From contig JASGHK010000002.1 in the NCBI GenBank assembly GCA_049841135.1, forward strand, positions 434,001 to 498,000: a stretch of 64,000 nucleotides of DNA, written 5' to 3'. The stretch is from JACRCT01 sp049841135 (GTDB lineage: Bacteria; Myxococcota; Myxococcia; Myxococcales; UBA5297). Position 1 is the stretch's first letter, and each line of letters opens with the position of its first letter. The translations under genes were made by a program, and so were the position numbers. The notes below the pieces were generated by a model. It had not been told where the DNA came from. It searched no databases and worked only from the letters and a program-made list of their open reading frames with translations. Positions 17,103 to 25,959 of the stretch are shown one piece after another.

Positions 17103-19705
17103 AGGACCACCTCCCGGTAGCCGACCCCGCGCGGCGGAGGGGCGAACGCCGCAGGTGGGACTGTCGGCGCGCCCGCGTGTCCGGACTCGTTTGCCACGAC
17201 CCAGCGCGAGACGTTGCCGCCCGAGTCTCGGGCCACCTCGATCCAGGCGCCGTTCCTCCGCTTGTCCTTGAGCAACTGCAGACGCCGGCCGAGCCGCTGC
17301 GCGTTCACCTTGCCGTCCTCGACGAGGTTCCCCACCGCCGCCAAGCCGTCGAGGAACACCGCGAAGCGTGGCGCGCGTTCGTGGCTCCTCGCGTCCGAGA
17401 GGTCCGCCTCGAGCCGGCGCTTGATCTCCCCGGTGGTCAGCCCCTTCCGCTCGGGGTCCATATCCGCCAGGCCCAACAGGAGCGTCGCGTGCAGGCTGTC
17501 GCCCGGGTCAGACTCGCGAAGGCCCTGCCTCGTACCTGCCCACGGGTCGGCGAGGTTCAGCCACAGGCACACGTTGCGGACGATCGAAGACCAAGCCTCG
17601 AAGCTGCCGAACACCGCCATCTCCGACCAGGGCTTCCCTGCGGCGAACCACCCCCGCAGGACGGTGAGCGCCGCAGCGAGCAGCCTCGGCCTCTCCTCGT
17701 GCACCCAGCCCAACAAGTCCGGATGCCTGAAGCCTGACCGCTCCTCGGGGTGCTCGAGCGTCGTGGCCAGCCGGATGTGGACCGCTCGGCGGACGACGTC
17801 GCCGGCGAGCGTGGCGTTGTTCGCGGTGGCGTACCAGGTGGTGTTGTTGCGCAGCTTGAGCGAGGCCGAGGCGTCGTTCTTGCCCAGGAGCCGGGAGGCG
17901 TACCACCCCTCGGCGGTCAGCAACTTGTCGAGCACCGCTCCGCCGAAGTCGCCGACGACGTTGTCGAAGAGCACCAGCGCGTCTGCGGCCTGCAGGTGCG
18001 AGACGACCCGCTTGTCGAGCTCCTCCGAGTTCGTCGTGAACTGCTGCCGCGGCGCGGTCCGCCCCGTCGCGATGAGGGAAATGCAGTCGACCAGCCGGGA
18101 CTTCCCGCAGCCGCGCGTGTTGCCGTCGACAAGGAAGAGCGGCGCGTTCTTGTCACCGATGGCTGGCCGGGCGAAGGGCGTGAGCAGTGCCGCGAGCCAC
18201 GCCGACTGGTGCGCAGGCTCAGCGAACGGGAAGTCACAGACCACCTCGAGCAATGCGTCGCGAGCGGCCAGCGCCTCCTCACGCGTCGGGCTCGCAGGAA
18301 TCGGGTGGCACGGTCCCGAGGGGACGAAGAGCAGCCCGGTCGCCGCGTCATACCCGGGCTGGTCGAGCACGCTGCCGTCGGGCCGGAGCACCGGCGCCGC
18401 AACCAGGCCGTTCAGGGGACGGATGCCTTCCCACTCCCCTCGACACGCGACTGCCTGGAGCACGCTATGCGGCGGGTCACAGGGATAGAGGAGCCCTTCC
18501 GAATCGGGCTTGAGCCACCGCACGAGCGCGGACAGCCGCTCCCAGAGCATCGCGGCGGGCACCTCGCGGACGACTGGCGTGCCAGATTCCCGGATGACGG
18601 TGCCGCTCGACGGCTGCTTCCAGTCGACCACGGTGACCAGGACGTTGCTGCGCTGGAATGTGGTCGGGTGCCGCGCCAGCGCCGATACGGCCGCCGCGAC
18701 GGCCTGATGCCCCTCGCCCGAGTGGACGACGAAGTCCGGCCGCGCCCGAGCCCCGTCGACCGTGGGCGGGTTCCTCGGACCGACCGCCTCGCTCGCGAGA
18801 GCGCGCTGGAATCCCGCCAGGCCGATCGCCTTGAGCCAGTCGGCCGGATCCTTGTGAGGAGGAGGCGTCGTCAGCCACAGGATGCGAACGCCCCTGGCCT
18901 CCAGCGCTGCGGCAAGGTGGAGGAACGCCCGCGCGCTCTGCTGCTCCTTGTCGTTCTGCACGCAGAGGACGGCCTCGGCGCCCTCGGGCACGAGCTCCGC
19001 GAGCTGCTTGAGCCGCCCTGTGCCGCCAGCCCCGATGGCGACGCCCCCGGCAACGCAGAGCGAGAGCGTGTCCGCCATGCCCTCGGCGATGAAGATGCTC
19101 CCGCCCTTGGCTGCGAGGTCTGGGCGTCCGAACGCCACGCAGGCAGGCCGTGGGGAGCCGCACAGCGAGAGCTTGGAGGGATCCGCGGGACCGACTGCGC
19201 GCATCTGGAAGTCTCGGACCTTGCCGGTGGCATCTCGCTGGGCAACGGCGACGCGGTAGCCCTCCTCCGCCCGCTTGCTGAGCCATCGGTCGGTGTCGTT
19301 GGCGATGGCACGGCTGGGGACGTTGAACCGGACCAGGCCCAGCGCCAACGCGCCGTCGAGCTTGCGCGAGCGCAGGTACGCCTCGCCGGCCTCGTCGTGC
19401 TCGGCGAGCTTCTCCCAGAGCACGGCGCCGTTCATGAATGGCAGCCTCTTCTTCACGGGCCGCTGCTCGCGCAGCGGGAAGAGGTCGCGCATCTCCAGGC
19501 CCAGCGCCGCGCAGACCGCCCTCACGTCGCAGCCGGCGTGGCACTTGATGAGGACGCGGCCGTCCTCGCCCTCGCACACCGACAGGCTGGCCTGCCCGTC
19601 TTCGTGGGCCGGGCACTTGGCCATGTGCCCGGTCCCTGCCTTCCTTGGACTGCACCCTCGCGCCTCGAGCTGGCCGAGGACCTGTGCGAACGGAGAAGCG
19701 GACAT
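17099..19705 (-). CDS. Primase-helicase (CHC2-type zinc, Toprim, P-loop ATPase)
   Basis: An 868-aa replication protein. The N-terminus has a primase zinc motif (C31, H34, C55, C59). A Toprim domain follows with the Glu in 'IFIAEGMADTLSL'. The middle and C-terminal region has a helicase P-loop 'GNTRGCGKSR', a Walker B-like 'ALVLFDN' and a sensor-like 'TTWYATANNATL'. The start at 19705 is set by an AGGTGA ribosome site. Single-protein primase-helicases of this kind start replication of phages and satellites such as P4. It overlaps the downstream TubC-like gene by 4 nt. No separate replicative helicase is seen. Confidence 0.88.
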   Translation of the reverse strand: MSASPFAQVLGQLEARGCSPRKAGTGHMAKCPAHEDGQASLSVCEGEDGRVLIKCHAGCDVRAVCAALGLEMRDLFPLREQRPVKKRLPFMNGAVLWEKLAEHDEAGEAYLRSRKLDGALALGLVRFNVPSRAIANDTDRWLSKRAEEGYRVAVAQRDATGKVRDFQMRAVGPADPSKLSLCGSPRPACVAFGRPDLAAKGGSIFIAEGMADTLSLCVAGGVAIGAGGTGRLKQLAELVPEGAEAVLCVQNDKEQQSARAFLHLAAALEARGVRILWLTTPPPHKDPADWLKAIGLAGFQRALASEAVGPRNPPTVDGARARPDFVVHSGEGHQAVAAAVSALARHPTTFQRSNVLVTVVDWKQPSSGTVIRESGTPVVREVPAAMLWERLSALVRWLKPDSEGLLYPCDPPHSVLQAVACRGEWEGIRPLNGLVAAPVLRPDGSVLDQPGYDAATGLLFVPSGPCHPIPASPTREEALAARDALLEVVCDFPFAEPAHQSAWLAALLTPFARPAIGDKNAPLFLVDGNTRGCGKSRLVDCISLIATGRTAPRQQFTTNSEELDKRVVSHLQAADALVLFDNVVGDFGGAVLDKLLTAEGWYASRLLGKNDASASLKLRNNTTWYATANNATLAGDVVRRAVHIRLATTLEHPEERSGFRHPDLLGWVHEERPRLLAAALTVLRGWFAAGKPWSEMAVFGSFEAWSSIVRNVCLWLNLADPWAGTRQGLRESDPGDSLHATLLLGLADMDPERKGLTTGEIKRRLEADLSDARSHERAPRFAVFLDGLAAVGNLVEDGKVNAQRLGRRLQLLKDKRRNGAWIEVARDSGGNVSRWVVANESGHAGAPTVPPAAFAPPPRGVGYREVVL

Positions 19706-19806
19706 CGATTCACCTCCGCGCCTGACGCAGGTTGGGGGTAGAGAGCGATGCCCCGCGAGGCGCTGGGGCTGCGGGGCATCGGAACCGCTCCGGTGATGGG
19801 AGGGCG

Positions 19807-20460
19807 CTACAAGGTGCTGGCCACCTCGAGGATCTCGCGGCCCTGGCGGTCGAGGGCGTTCGAGACCTTCGTCTTGGTTGCGCCCTCGAGCTCGCCGCCG
19901 GCGATCACCTTGACGCGGTCGCGGAAGCGCTCCCAGGCGGCGTTGAGCGCCTCGAGGGGATCGGTCACCTTCGGCTGCTGGCGAATGATCCCCCACCACA
20001 GGTAGCCGTTGACGGCGCCGGAGACCCCCAGGTCCTTGGCCGCCGCCATCGCCGCCGCGGAGAGGCTGCGGAACTCCTCGCCCTTGTAGATGAAGCCCGC
20101 CTCGGTCACCTTGCACTCGCAGCGGACCGCACCGGCCCGGTCGAGCTTCTTGAGGACCGTGCCCGGGGGCGGTAGGCGCGGGTCGCGGGCGCGGGGCTCG
20201 ACCACCGGCTTGGCCACCTTCTTCGTTTCGGGCTTCTCGGCCTTCTTGCTCTCGGTCGCCTTCGCCTCGTTCTTGGCCTTCTCGTCCGCGTGCGCCGCCA
20301 CCTTCTGGCAGTCGGTGCACGTCGCCTCGGCGGCGGTCAGGGTGGTCTTGATGCCCTTCCCGCTGGCGCCGCAGATCGGGGTGCCCTTGCCCGGGGTCGC
20401 GATGTGGATGGTCGTCGCCTTCTTGCTCGTCTTCGCCGCCTTCGTGTTCTTGGTCGTCAT
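19807..20460 (-). CDS. Lys-rich protein with DUF2924/RAMA-like domain
   Basis: A 217-aa protein. The first about 90 residues are Lys/Ala-rich with a 'CGASG' and 'CTDCQK' pair that may bind metal. A compact domain around 105-165 reads 'GFIYKGEEFRSLSAAAMAAA' and ends 'NGYLWWGI', the pattern shared by DUF2924 and RAMA domains, which occur in phage and modification-related proteins and are thought to bind DNA. ATG 20460 has AAGGAG 6 nt upstream. It lies 102 nt upstream of the primase on the same strand. Role unproven. Confidence 0.55.
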   Translation of the reverse strand: MTTKNTKAAKTSKKATTIHIATPGKGTPICGASGKGIKTTLTAAEATCTDCQKVAAHADEKAKNEAKATESKKAEKPETKKVAKPVVEPRARDPRLPPPGTVLKKLDRAGAVRCECKVTEAGFIYKGEEFRSLSAAAMAAAKDLGVSGAVNGYLWWGIIRQQPKVTDPLEALNAAWERFRDRVKVIAGGELEGATKTKVSNALDRQGREILEVASTL

Positions 20461-20678
20461 CTTGTTCTCCTTGGGTGTGCGCTTCGGTTTCGGCGGCGCT
20501 CCAAGCTCCGCCTTGAGCACACACACGCTCTGTACGGCCTGAGCATCAAGTCGTTCTCAGCGGATTCGACCGGGCCTGCCTCCTGCCTCCGCGTCGATGC
20601 GACTTGCCTTCCGCTCGAGACAGAGCGAAGGCGCCCGTTCCCCGCGGCGCCCTCGCCCTGCCGTCCCCGAGCCCGAAC

Positions 20679-21614
20679 TCACGCCTCGCAGCGAACGGCC
20701 AGGAAGTACGGGCCGAGGCCCGCGGCGCCGCGCGCGCGAACGCCATAGAGGAGCTCGTCCCGCTGGAAGACGTTCTCGTCGTTGGGCTGGGTCAGCGCCG
20801 CGAACTCCGGCGCCTCGCGGTTCTGGAAGATGAGGGGCTTCACCGCGCGCTTGGTGCAAAGGACGTAGTAGGCGTTCGGCTCGGTCGCCAGGCGCGGCAG
20901 GACCATGAGGTCCAGCGAGCCCTTCAGCACGTTGGTGTCCGCCGCCGCGCCGTGCCCGGAGGCCAGGGCGATGTCTCGCGCGATCAGCTCCGACTGGAGC
21001 AGGCGCGCCGCCGCGAACTTCCTCTGCGGCGGGACCACCAGAAGGTCGGGGATGATCTCGAGCGGCTTGCCGTCCGCGCCGATGAACGCCGACATCGTGG
21101 TGATCGCGTCCTCCAGCGCGTCCCAGGTCAGCGGGTGGCTCTTGAGCAGGTTCGACTGCAGCGGGCTCGACGGGTCGTCCATGTTCTGCGGGTGGTTGGT
21201 GTCGAAGAACGGCTGGCCGTCGTAGCAGATGAGGTCCTTGGCCGCCTGCAAGGTGTCCGTCACCAGCTTGTCGGGCCAGACCTTCGCCTGCTGCGCGAGC
21301 TCCTCGATCACCGGCCGGTACACGCCGATCAGGTCGTCCTCGATGTCGACCCGCTTCACCGCGATCGTGTCCTCGAACAGCCGGTTCTCGATGCTCTGCA
21401 GCCGGACCGCGAGGTTGTTGACCACGCGCTCGCCCAGCCACTCGCGCATCGCCGGGATGCGGTCGAGCCAGGCGTGCCGCATCTCGCGCGTGGTGCTCGG
21501 GATCTCCGTCGCGATCTTCTCGTAGTAGGTCGGCGTCTCCTCCAGCACCTGCCGGAACAGCGAGGAGAAGGTCAGCGTCGCCGCGTCGTACTTCGCAGGG
21601 GTCATTGCGCTCAT
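20679..21614 (-). CDS. Mu gpT-like major capsid protein
   Basis: A 311-aa protein resembling the Mu-like major head subunit gpT family: 'SLFRQVLEETPTYYEKIATE', the conserved 'FFDTNHP' element, 'DLLVVPPQ' followed by 'AARLLQSELI', and a C-terminal 'NAYYVLCTKRAVKPLIFQNR' segment. The start at 21614 is preferred over 21650 because the first 12 residues of the longer form are polar and atypical. It would form the head shell. It lies downstream of the terminase genes, but no portal, protease or scaffold gene lies between. Confidence 0.82.
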   Translation of the reverse strand: MSAMTPAKYDAATLTFSSLFRQVLEETPTYYEKIATEIPSTTREMRHAWLDRIPAMREWLGERVVNNLAVRLQSIENRLFEDTIAVKRVDIEDDLIGVYRPVIEELAQQAKVWPDKLVTDTLQAAKDLICYDGQPFFDTNHPQNMDDPSSPLQSNLLKSHPLTWDALEDAITTMSAFIGADGKPLEIIPDLLVVPPQRKFAAARLLQSELIARDIALASGHGAAADTNVLKGSLDLMVLPRLATEPNAYYVLCTKRAVKPLIFQNREAPEFAALTQPNDENVFQRDELLYGVRARGAAGLGPYFLAVRCEA

Positions 21615-21737
21615 CGTGTCTGCCTTCCTGCCCTCGGCATGAGGGCGCACCTGCCCAGCGGCGCGATTGCCGTTGGGGAACTCCGCTCGCGTGTTGGGGA
21701 TGACCGGCGAGGGCCGGCCCTGGGGCCTGCTTCGCTG

Positions 21738-21950
21738 CTACTTCGACTTCCGGGTGGCCTTGAACTCGACCACCGCCCGCGGGTCGAGGTTCAGCGCGCG
21801 GGCGCAGCGCAGCTCCTCGGCGGTCAGGGAGGCCTCGGCCTGGTGCATCGGCTCCATCAGCCGCGCGACCAGGTCGAGCGCCTCGCGCGAGGTGGCCGCC
21901 CCTGTGATCGACAGCAACTCGGACTCGACGTTGACGATCGGCTCGGACAT
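21738..21950 (-). CDS. Small phage-type protein between terminase and capsid
   Basis: A 70-aa acidic helical protein starting MSEPIVNVESELL and ending in a basic tail. It is in the same orientation as, and between, the terminase and capsid genes, where small head-assembly or decoration proteins are often encoded. No family is recognised; coding status rests on position, start-site spacing and composition. Confidence 0.5.
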   Translation of the reverse strand: MSEPIVNVESELLSITGAATSREALDLVARLMEPMHQAEASLTAEELRCARALNLDPRAVVEFKATRKSK

Positions 21951-22025
21951 GGGTGCTCCCTTCGAACGACGGGTTGGACTCCTACTGCTGGTTTGCCTTG
22001 GCTCACCTCCTTCGTCGTCGCGCCT

Positions 22026-23504
22026 TCACCACCACCTGCTCGGTCGCGAGCGCGGGTTCAGAAAGTCCCGCGTGCCGCTGGGCACAAAGTCCCGCTCGGA
22101 CCGCCAGTGGTTGTTCGGGCGCCTCGTCACCGTCGGCGGCGCGCCCTTCGTCGCGAGCTCGGCGAGCACGTACGCGAGGGCGTCCATGCGGTCCGGGCTC
22201 CACTCGCTCTTGGGCACGTCGTCGGTCCACCGGCAGCACTCGTTCTCGAGCTTCTCCAGGCCCGGCGAGTGGAAGACGAGGTGCTTGCCGTAGAGGACCG
22301 CGGCGCTCTCGGCCCAGGCCCGCTTGCCCTTGTTGCCGCCCTTCTTGAGCACTCGGACCCGGCTGTCGGTCAGCTTGATCACCGACTCCACGAGCTGACC
22401 GCTGCGGCCGACGTCCGCGACCATGAAGCTCGCGCCGTGCTTCCAATAGCAGTCGACGGCCGCCTTCGCCGCCGCGTCCGGGGTGGCGTTGAGCGTGGCG
22501 TCCTCGAGGACCTCGATGAGCCCGTCCTCGCGCAGGCCCGCGGCGATAATCCCCCAGTTGTCGGCGTGCTCGCCGCTCGTCTCCGCCGGGTCGACCCCGA
22601 CGCCGATGCGCTTGTACTTCGACTCCTTGCGCCAGTCCGGGCACCAGGTGTCGCGGTCGAACCACTTCCGCTCGAACAGCGCTCCGGGCATCTCGTCGAG
22701 GATTTCGCCGTCCACCTCCTGACGGCCGAACGCGGTCCCGACGTACGGGCGGACGTTCTCGTCCAGCCAGCTCGGGGCGACGTTGGCGCGGTTCTCGTAC
22801 GACCGGCCGATCGTCACTGCCGACCGCGGGTCCTCGACGAGACGGATCAGCAGCTTCAAGGGCCGGGGCGTCGTCGCGACCATCGTCTGCGGGTGGCTCC
22901 CCGAGCGCATGGTCATCTGCAGCTGCCGCCACATCTCCTCGGCGTACTTCATCGCGCACAGCTCATCGACGGCGCCGAAGTCGTTGTTGGGCCCACGCAG
23001 GGTGTCGGGCTCCTCGGCGGTGAAGAGCTTCACCAGCGAGCCGTTGGGGTAGACGAGCTGGCGCTTGTTGGCCTGGACCTTCGGCGCGAACCACCGGGGC
23101 GAGAACGCGAGCAGCCCGGCCTTGCCCTCGACGATCTCGCTCCACATGGCCCCGGCGGTCCGCGCCACCGCGGCGATGCGGCACCCCGGGAAGCGCTGCG
23201 CACGGCTGAGCACGAACTGCGTGAGCAGCCAGGACTTGCCGACCCCGCGCCCCCCGCAGGCGATCCAGAAGAGCCACTTGCCCGGAGGCTCCTGCTGCCC
23301 GCTCCAGCGCCCGAACCCGGGCTCCTTCCGCGGAGGCACCGCAGGCAGTCGGATGCTGGGCCGCTCCCATGCTTCGCGCACGTAGGGCAGCACCACGCGC
23401 TCCTCAGGCGTCAGCGCGTCGTGCAGACCCTGTGCGCCGAGCTCCATCACCAGGCGCTCCACAATCGAGCACCTGGTCAGGTCGACAGGGGCGAAGTCGG
23501 TCAC
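22026..23504 (-). CDS. Terminase large subunit (DNA-packaging ATPase/nuclease)
   Basis: A 492-aa TerL. The ATPase domain has Walker A GGRGVGKS at 84-91 and Walker B 'DFGAVDE' near 175-181. The C-terminal RNase H-like nuclease is marked by D305 in 'GVGVDPAETS', by 'FMVADVGRSG' and by a late Asp in 'DRMDALAYVLAE'. Length and order are normal, so the protein appears complete. It starts 4 nt inside the end of the small-terminase gene. With the capsid gene it shows that the element can in principle make and fill heads. Confidence 0.92.
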   Translation of the reverse strand: MTDFAPVDLTRCSIVERLVMELGAQGLHDALTPEERVVLPYVREAWERPSIRLPAVPPRKEPGFGRWSGQQEPPGKWLFWIACGGRGVGKSWLLTQFVLSRAQRFPGCRIAAVARTAGAMWSEIVEGKAGLLAFSPRWFAPKVQANKRQLVYPNGSLVKLFTAEEPDTLRGPNNDFGAVDELCAMKYAEEMWRQLQMTMRSGSHPQTMVATTPRPLKLLIRLVEDPRSAVTIGRSYENRANVAPSWLDENVRPYVGTAFGRQEVDGEILDEMPGALFERKWFDRDTWCPDWRKESKYKRIGVGVDPAETSGEHADNWGIIAAGLREDGLIEVLEDATLNATPDAAAKAAVDCYWKHGASFMVADVGRSGQLVESVIKLTDSRVRVLKKGGNKGKRAWAESAAVLYGKHLVFHSPGLEKLENECCRWTDDVPKSEWSPDRMDALAYVLAELATKGAPPTVTRRPNNHWRSERDFVPSGTRDFLNPRSRPSRWW

Positions 23505-24142
23505 GGCTGTTCGTCCCTCCGGGCTCCCTTCAGGTTGGACTCGATCTCGTGCAGCTTGCGCAGCAGCACCTCGTTGGAGACGGGCTGGACCAGCTGCTCG
23601 CGCTTCTCGTACTGCTTGGCCTTGCCGCGCAGGTGCTCGATCAGGATCTCGGCGCAGCGCCGTCGCTCGGACTCGCTCTTGCCCTTGACCATCTGCTCGA
23701 GGATGACCTTGAAGGCGGCCGGCATCGCCTTGGCTGCGAGGTTGTCGACGATGCGCTCGGCGTCGTCGGGCCCATCGTGGCGCGGCGGCTCAACGACCTT
23801 GTCGGGCGGCGTGGCAGGCCCCGCTCGCGGAGACGCCGCGACCTGCGCCTTCGCCTCCACGGGCAGCCGGCGGCCGGGCTCGATCTTCGAAGGCGGCTGG
23901 GCCCTGCCCTCCAGCATGGCCGCGGTGATCGCGCCCTCCGTGAACTTCTCGATCTCCCTGCGCTGGGTGGCCGACAGGTAACCCTCCCCGGCGAACACCC
24001 GCGACACCTGCGCCTGCCGAATGGCGAGTGCCTCGACCAACGCCACGCGCCGCAGGCCATGGTCGTCGAGCCAGGCCGCGAGCGCTGCGAGCGCGCTGGC
24101 CGGCGGCCTCATCTCGTTGTCTCGGTGCGCCTTGCGCGACAT
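23501..24142 (-). CDS. Terminase small subunit-like protein
   Basis: A 213-aa protein. An N-terminal helix-turn-helix ('LVEALAIRQAQVSRVFAGEG') is followed by a Pro-rich linker and a C-terminal helical region 'MPAAFKVILEQMVKGKSESE' with 'AEILIEHLRGKAKQYEKREQ', as in small terminases that bind pac/cos DNA. The ATG at 24142 is supported by GGGAGG 6 nt upstream; the longer open frame to 24601 runs through a repeat-bearing non-coding region. It overlaps the large subunit by 4 nt. Assignment as TerS comes mostly from position. Confidence 0.65.
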   Translation of the reverse strand: MSRKAHRDNEMRPPASALAALAAWLDDHGLRRVALVEALAIRQAQVSRVFAGEGYLSATQRREIEKFTEGAITAAMLEGRAQPPSKIEPGRRLPVEAKAQVAASPRAGPATPPDKVVEPPRHDGPDDAERIVDNLAAKAMPAAFKVILEQMVKGKSESERRRCAEILIEHLRGKAKQYEKREQLVQPVSNEVLLRKLHEIESNLKGARRDEQP

Positions 24143-24249
24143 GCACGACCTCCCTCCGCTGGACGCAGTTGTGCCCCACCAATAAGAACGCGGTGTTTTT
24201 TCGAGAATCCGGACAGCGTCCCGTCCCGGAGGGGACGCGAGCGGCCGCT

Positions 24250-24479
24250 CATTCCGGGCTCTCATTCGCAAGAGGCTGACTTCACAGGGGAAAACTGTAG
24301 GTCGGACTCTTTCTTGGCTTCTGGAATGGATTCCAGCCCCGAGACCGGCCTCCATTCCGGCGCCTACAAGTCCGCGATTTTCCGTGACCACCGTCCGGAA
24401 TGGATATCCGTTCCAGGTGGCTTCCATTCCGGCTCCCATTTCTAGGGCCTCGAACTCACGCAGGATCCGGCCGGAATGG
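24250..24479. repeat. Array of CCGGAATGG boxes upstream of the terminase genes
   Basis: The 9-mer CCATTCCGG or its complement occurs exactly at 24352-24360, 24395-24403, 24424-24432 and 24471-24479. Close variants lie at 24250-24257 (CATTCCGG) and 24322-24335 (TGGAATGGATTCCA, a palindrome with a 2-nt centre). Boxes alternate in orientation at 29-47-nt spacing. They fill the 300-nt region 5' of the small-terminase gene, which otherwise holds no gene. Candidate roles are operator cluster, packaging (pac/cos) site or replication origin. Confidence 0.6.
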
Positions 24480-25163
24480 TTCGAAGGGTCGGCAATTTTC
24501 TCGAGCCCCGATTGGCTGTTTCCCTGGCGCCGACGCCCGTGGGAATGAGCGGGGTGGGTCCTCATTGAATGATTGAGCGCGATTTTTCTGCGCGCGCACA
24601 CGCGGGAGCGCAGTCTGGAGGTGGCCCCCCGCCTGATATTTCTCGGGAGCGTCGAGGGTCGCGGTGAAGGCCTTCATCGACGCGGCGAGCATGTGCGTCG
24701 CCTCGAAGGCGATCGCCTGGGCGTTCGCGCGATCTGCCGCGAGGTCATCGCCGAGCTGGTTGGAGACTCGATACGTGAGTCGAACGAGCCAGTCCTCGAT
24801 GCTGCGCGTGGTGTGCGAGCCTCGATGAGCCTGCCGCGCTCGCATCGTCAGCGGAGCGACCGGAGCTGCTCTGCCGAGAGCCGGCAGTTCGTGCGCGTGC
24901 GGACCGAAAGCAGCGAAGAGGACGCCCCGGTCGAACGCGGTGATGCGCTCGAGCGCACGAGCGATCCGGCGCAGCCTTCTCGCGGCGTAAAACAGGTGCT
25001 CGTCGAGTTCGGTGCTCGCCTTGCCGCCGGTCGGGCGCTGGCCCAGGCTGATGGCCGCCACCATCGCCGAGAAGTTGGACGGGACACCCACCTCGCCCTC
25101 GGCACAGTTCCAGTACCAGGTGAGGTCCTCGGCGATGTGAGCGTTGATGCGCGGTAGGCCCAT
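24456..25163 (-). CDS. Hypothetical protein of the element
   Basis: A 235-aa frame beginning MGLPRINAHIAEDLTWYWNC at 25163. The body is helical with 'LDEHLFYAARRLRRIARALE' and 'LVRLTYRVSNQLGDDLA'. I recognise no family. The C-terminal 60 residues are Pro/Arg-rich and overlap the box array, so the true end may be earlier. Same strand as the terminase genes. Confidence 0.5.
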   Translation of the reverse strand: MGLPRINAHIAEDLTWYWNCAEGEVGVPSNFSAMVAAISLGQRPTGGKASTELDEHLFYAARRLRRIARALERITAFDRGVLFAAFGPHAHELPALGRAAPVAPLTMRARQAHRGSHTTRSIEDWLVRLTYRVSNQLGDDLAADRANAQAIAFEATHMLAASMKAFTATLDAPEKYQAGGHLQTALPRVRAQKNRAQSFNEDPPRSFPRASAPGKQPIGARENCRPFEPFRPDPA

Positions 25164-25959
25164 GGTCCCTCGCGTCAAGCGCGGCCTGCGTCGCGTCCGG
25201 GCGAACGCGGGCCGTCGGTTGGCCCCAGCGCCGGTCGGTCGCGTGAGACGCGACACCCTGGCGCTGCGGCGGTTTGGCTGGCCTGCGCGTTCAGCGATGC
25301 GCCTTCCAGCCCTTGCGGCGAAGGACGGGCAGATACCGGCACCGTCGCCGCCAAGCTAAAGCACGATCTCGACCTGGCAAGTCGAGTTCGGCGAAGAGAA
25401 CGCGGCAGGCTCGGTCCGCGCTCTAAGTCCTTGATTCGTCGTCAGGCGGTTCCCGTAGCCTTGGACCAGAACGAGAACGTGGACCACGCCATGGTTGGCT
25501 CCTCCGGCTCCCTTCGCCCTCCATGGAGTACCTACTGGCGCGAAACGGAATCTGTCGCGTTTTCAGGTTGCGCCGTCGTGGCCTCCGGGAGTGCGGGAGT
25601 GCCGGGAGTCAAACCAGCCCCTACGCGTACGGGGAGAAAGCAATCCATGCACATGCGTGCGCGCGCCCGCGTACGGGAAGGACGGCTGGCACTCCCGGCA
25701 CTCCCGCACTCCCGGAAGCAGAGGCGGTGGTCCGAGTCCCAGTCCTGGGCTTGCTGGTCCCCGACGAGGTCCTCACTCCCGTCGGCGGCTGTGCCCATCA
25801 ACCCAGAACTCGATCGCCCTCTATAGATCCACTGCGCTTTTTCTCCCTCACTCCGCTTCCGCACCTTGGCCCGCGGGACGGCAACGCTCAGAAAGGCGTG
25901 TGCCCTCAAGCCCTTGGAGAGGTGGGCTCGCGTTGGCGACGGGCCGACAGTGGAAAGGC
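25164..25959. other. Gene-free stretch with a long inverted repeat
   Basis: About 800 nt without a convincing gene on either strand; open frames here have no recognisable domains or start signals. The only clear structure is the inverted repeat at 25584-25716. Confidence 0.55.
25584..25716. repeat. Perfect 26-bp inverted repeat with structured loop
   Basis: The arm at 25584-25609 is the exact reverse complement of 25691-25716, separated by 81 nt. Each arm is itself built of three GGGAGTG-type units (GGGAGTG, GGGAGTG, GGGAGT). Inside, CCAGCC (25614-25619) pairs with GGCTGG (25684-25689), extending the stem discontinuously, and both sides of the loop contain GCGTAC. It could form a large hairpin or cruciform. 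No gene overlaps it. A replication origin, packaging site or structured RNA are possibilities. Confidence 0.7.

Noticed and set aside
17750..19741. 663-codon open frame antisense to the primase
   Set aside because: High GC keeps antisense frames open. The primase strand has zinc, Toprim and P-loop motifs; this strand has none and is Arg/Pro-rich.
20604..23981. 1125-codon forward open frame across the capsid and terminase region
   Set aside because: It is the complement of three recognisable phage genes and shows only low-complexity Arg/Leu/Asp sequence.
24143..24601. N-terminal extension of the small-terminase frame up to 24601
   Set aside because: It runs through the box array and lacks a ribosome site, whereas ATG 24142 has GGGAGG at good spacing.
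25584..25716. CRISPR-like repeats
   Set aside because: The repeats are an inverted pair with internal heptamers, not direct repeats with unique spacers; no cas gene is present anywhere in the window.
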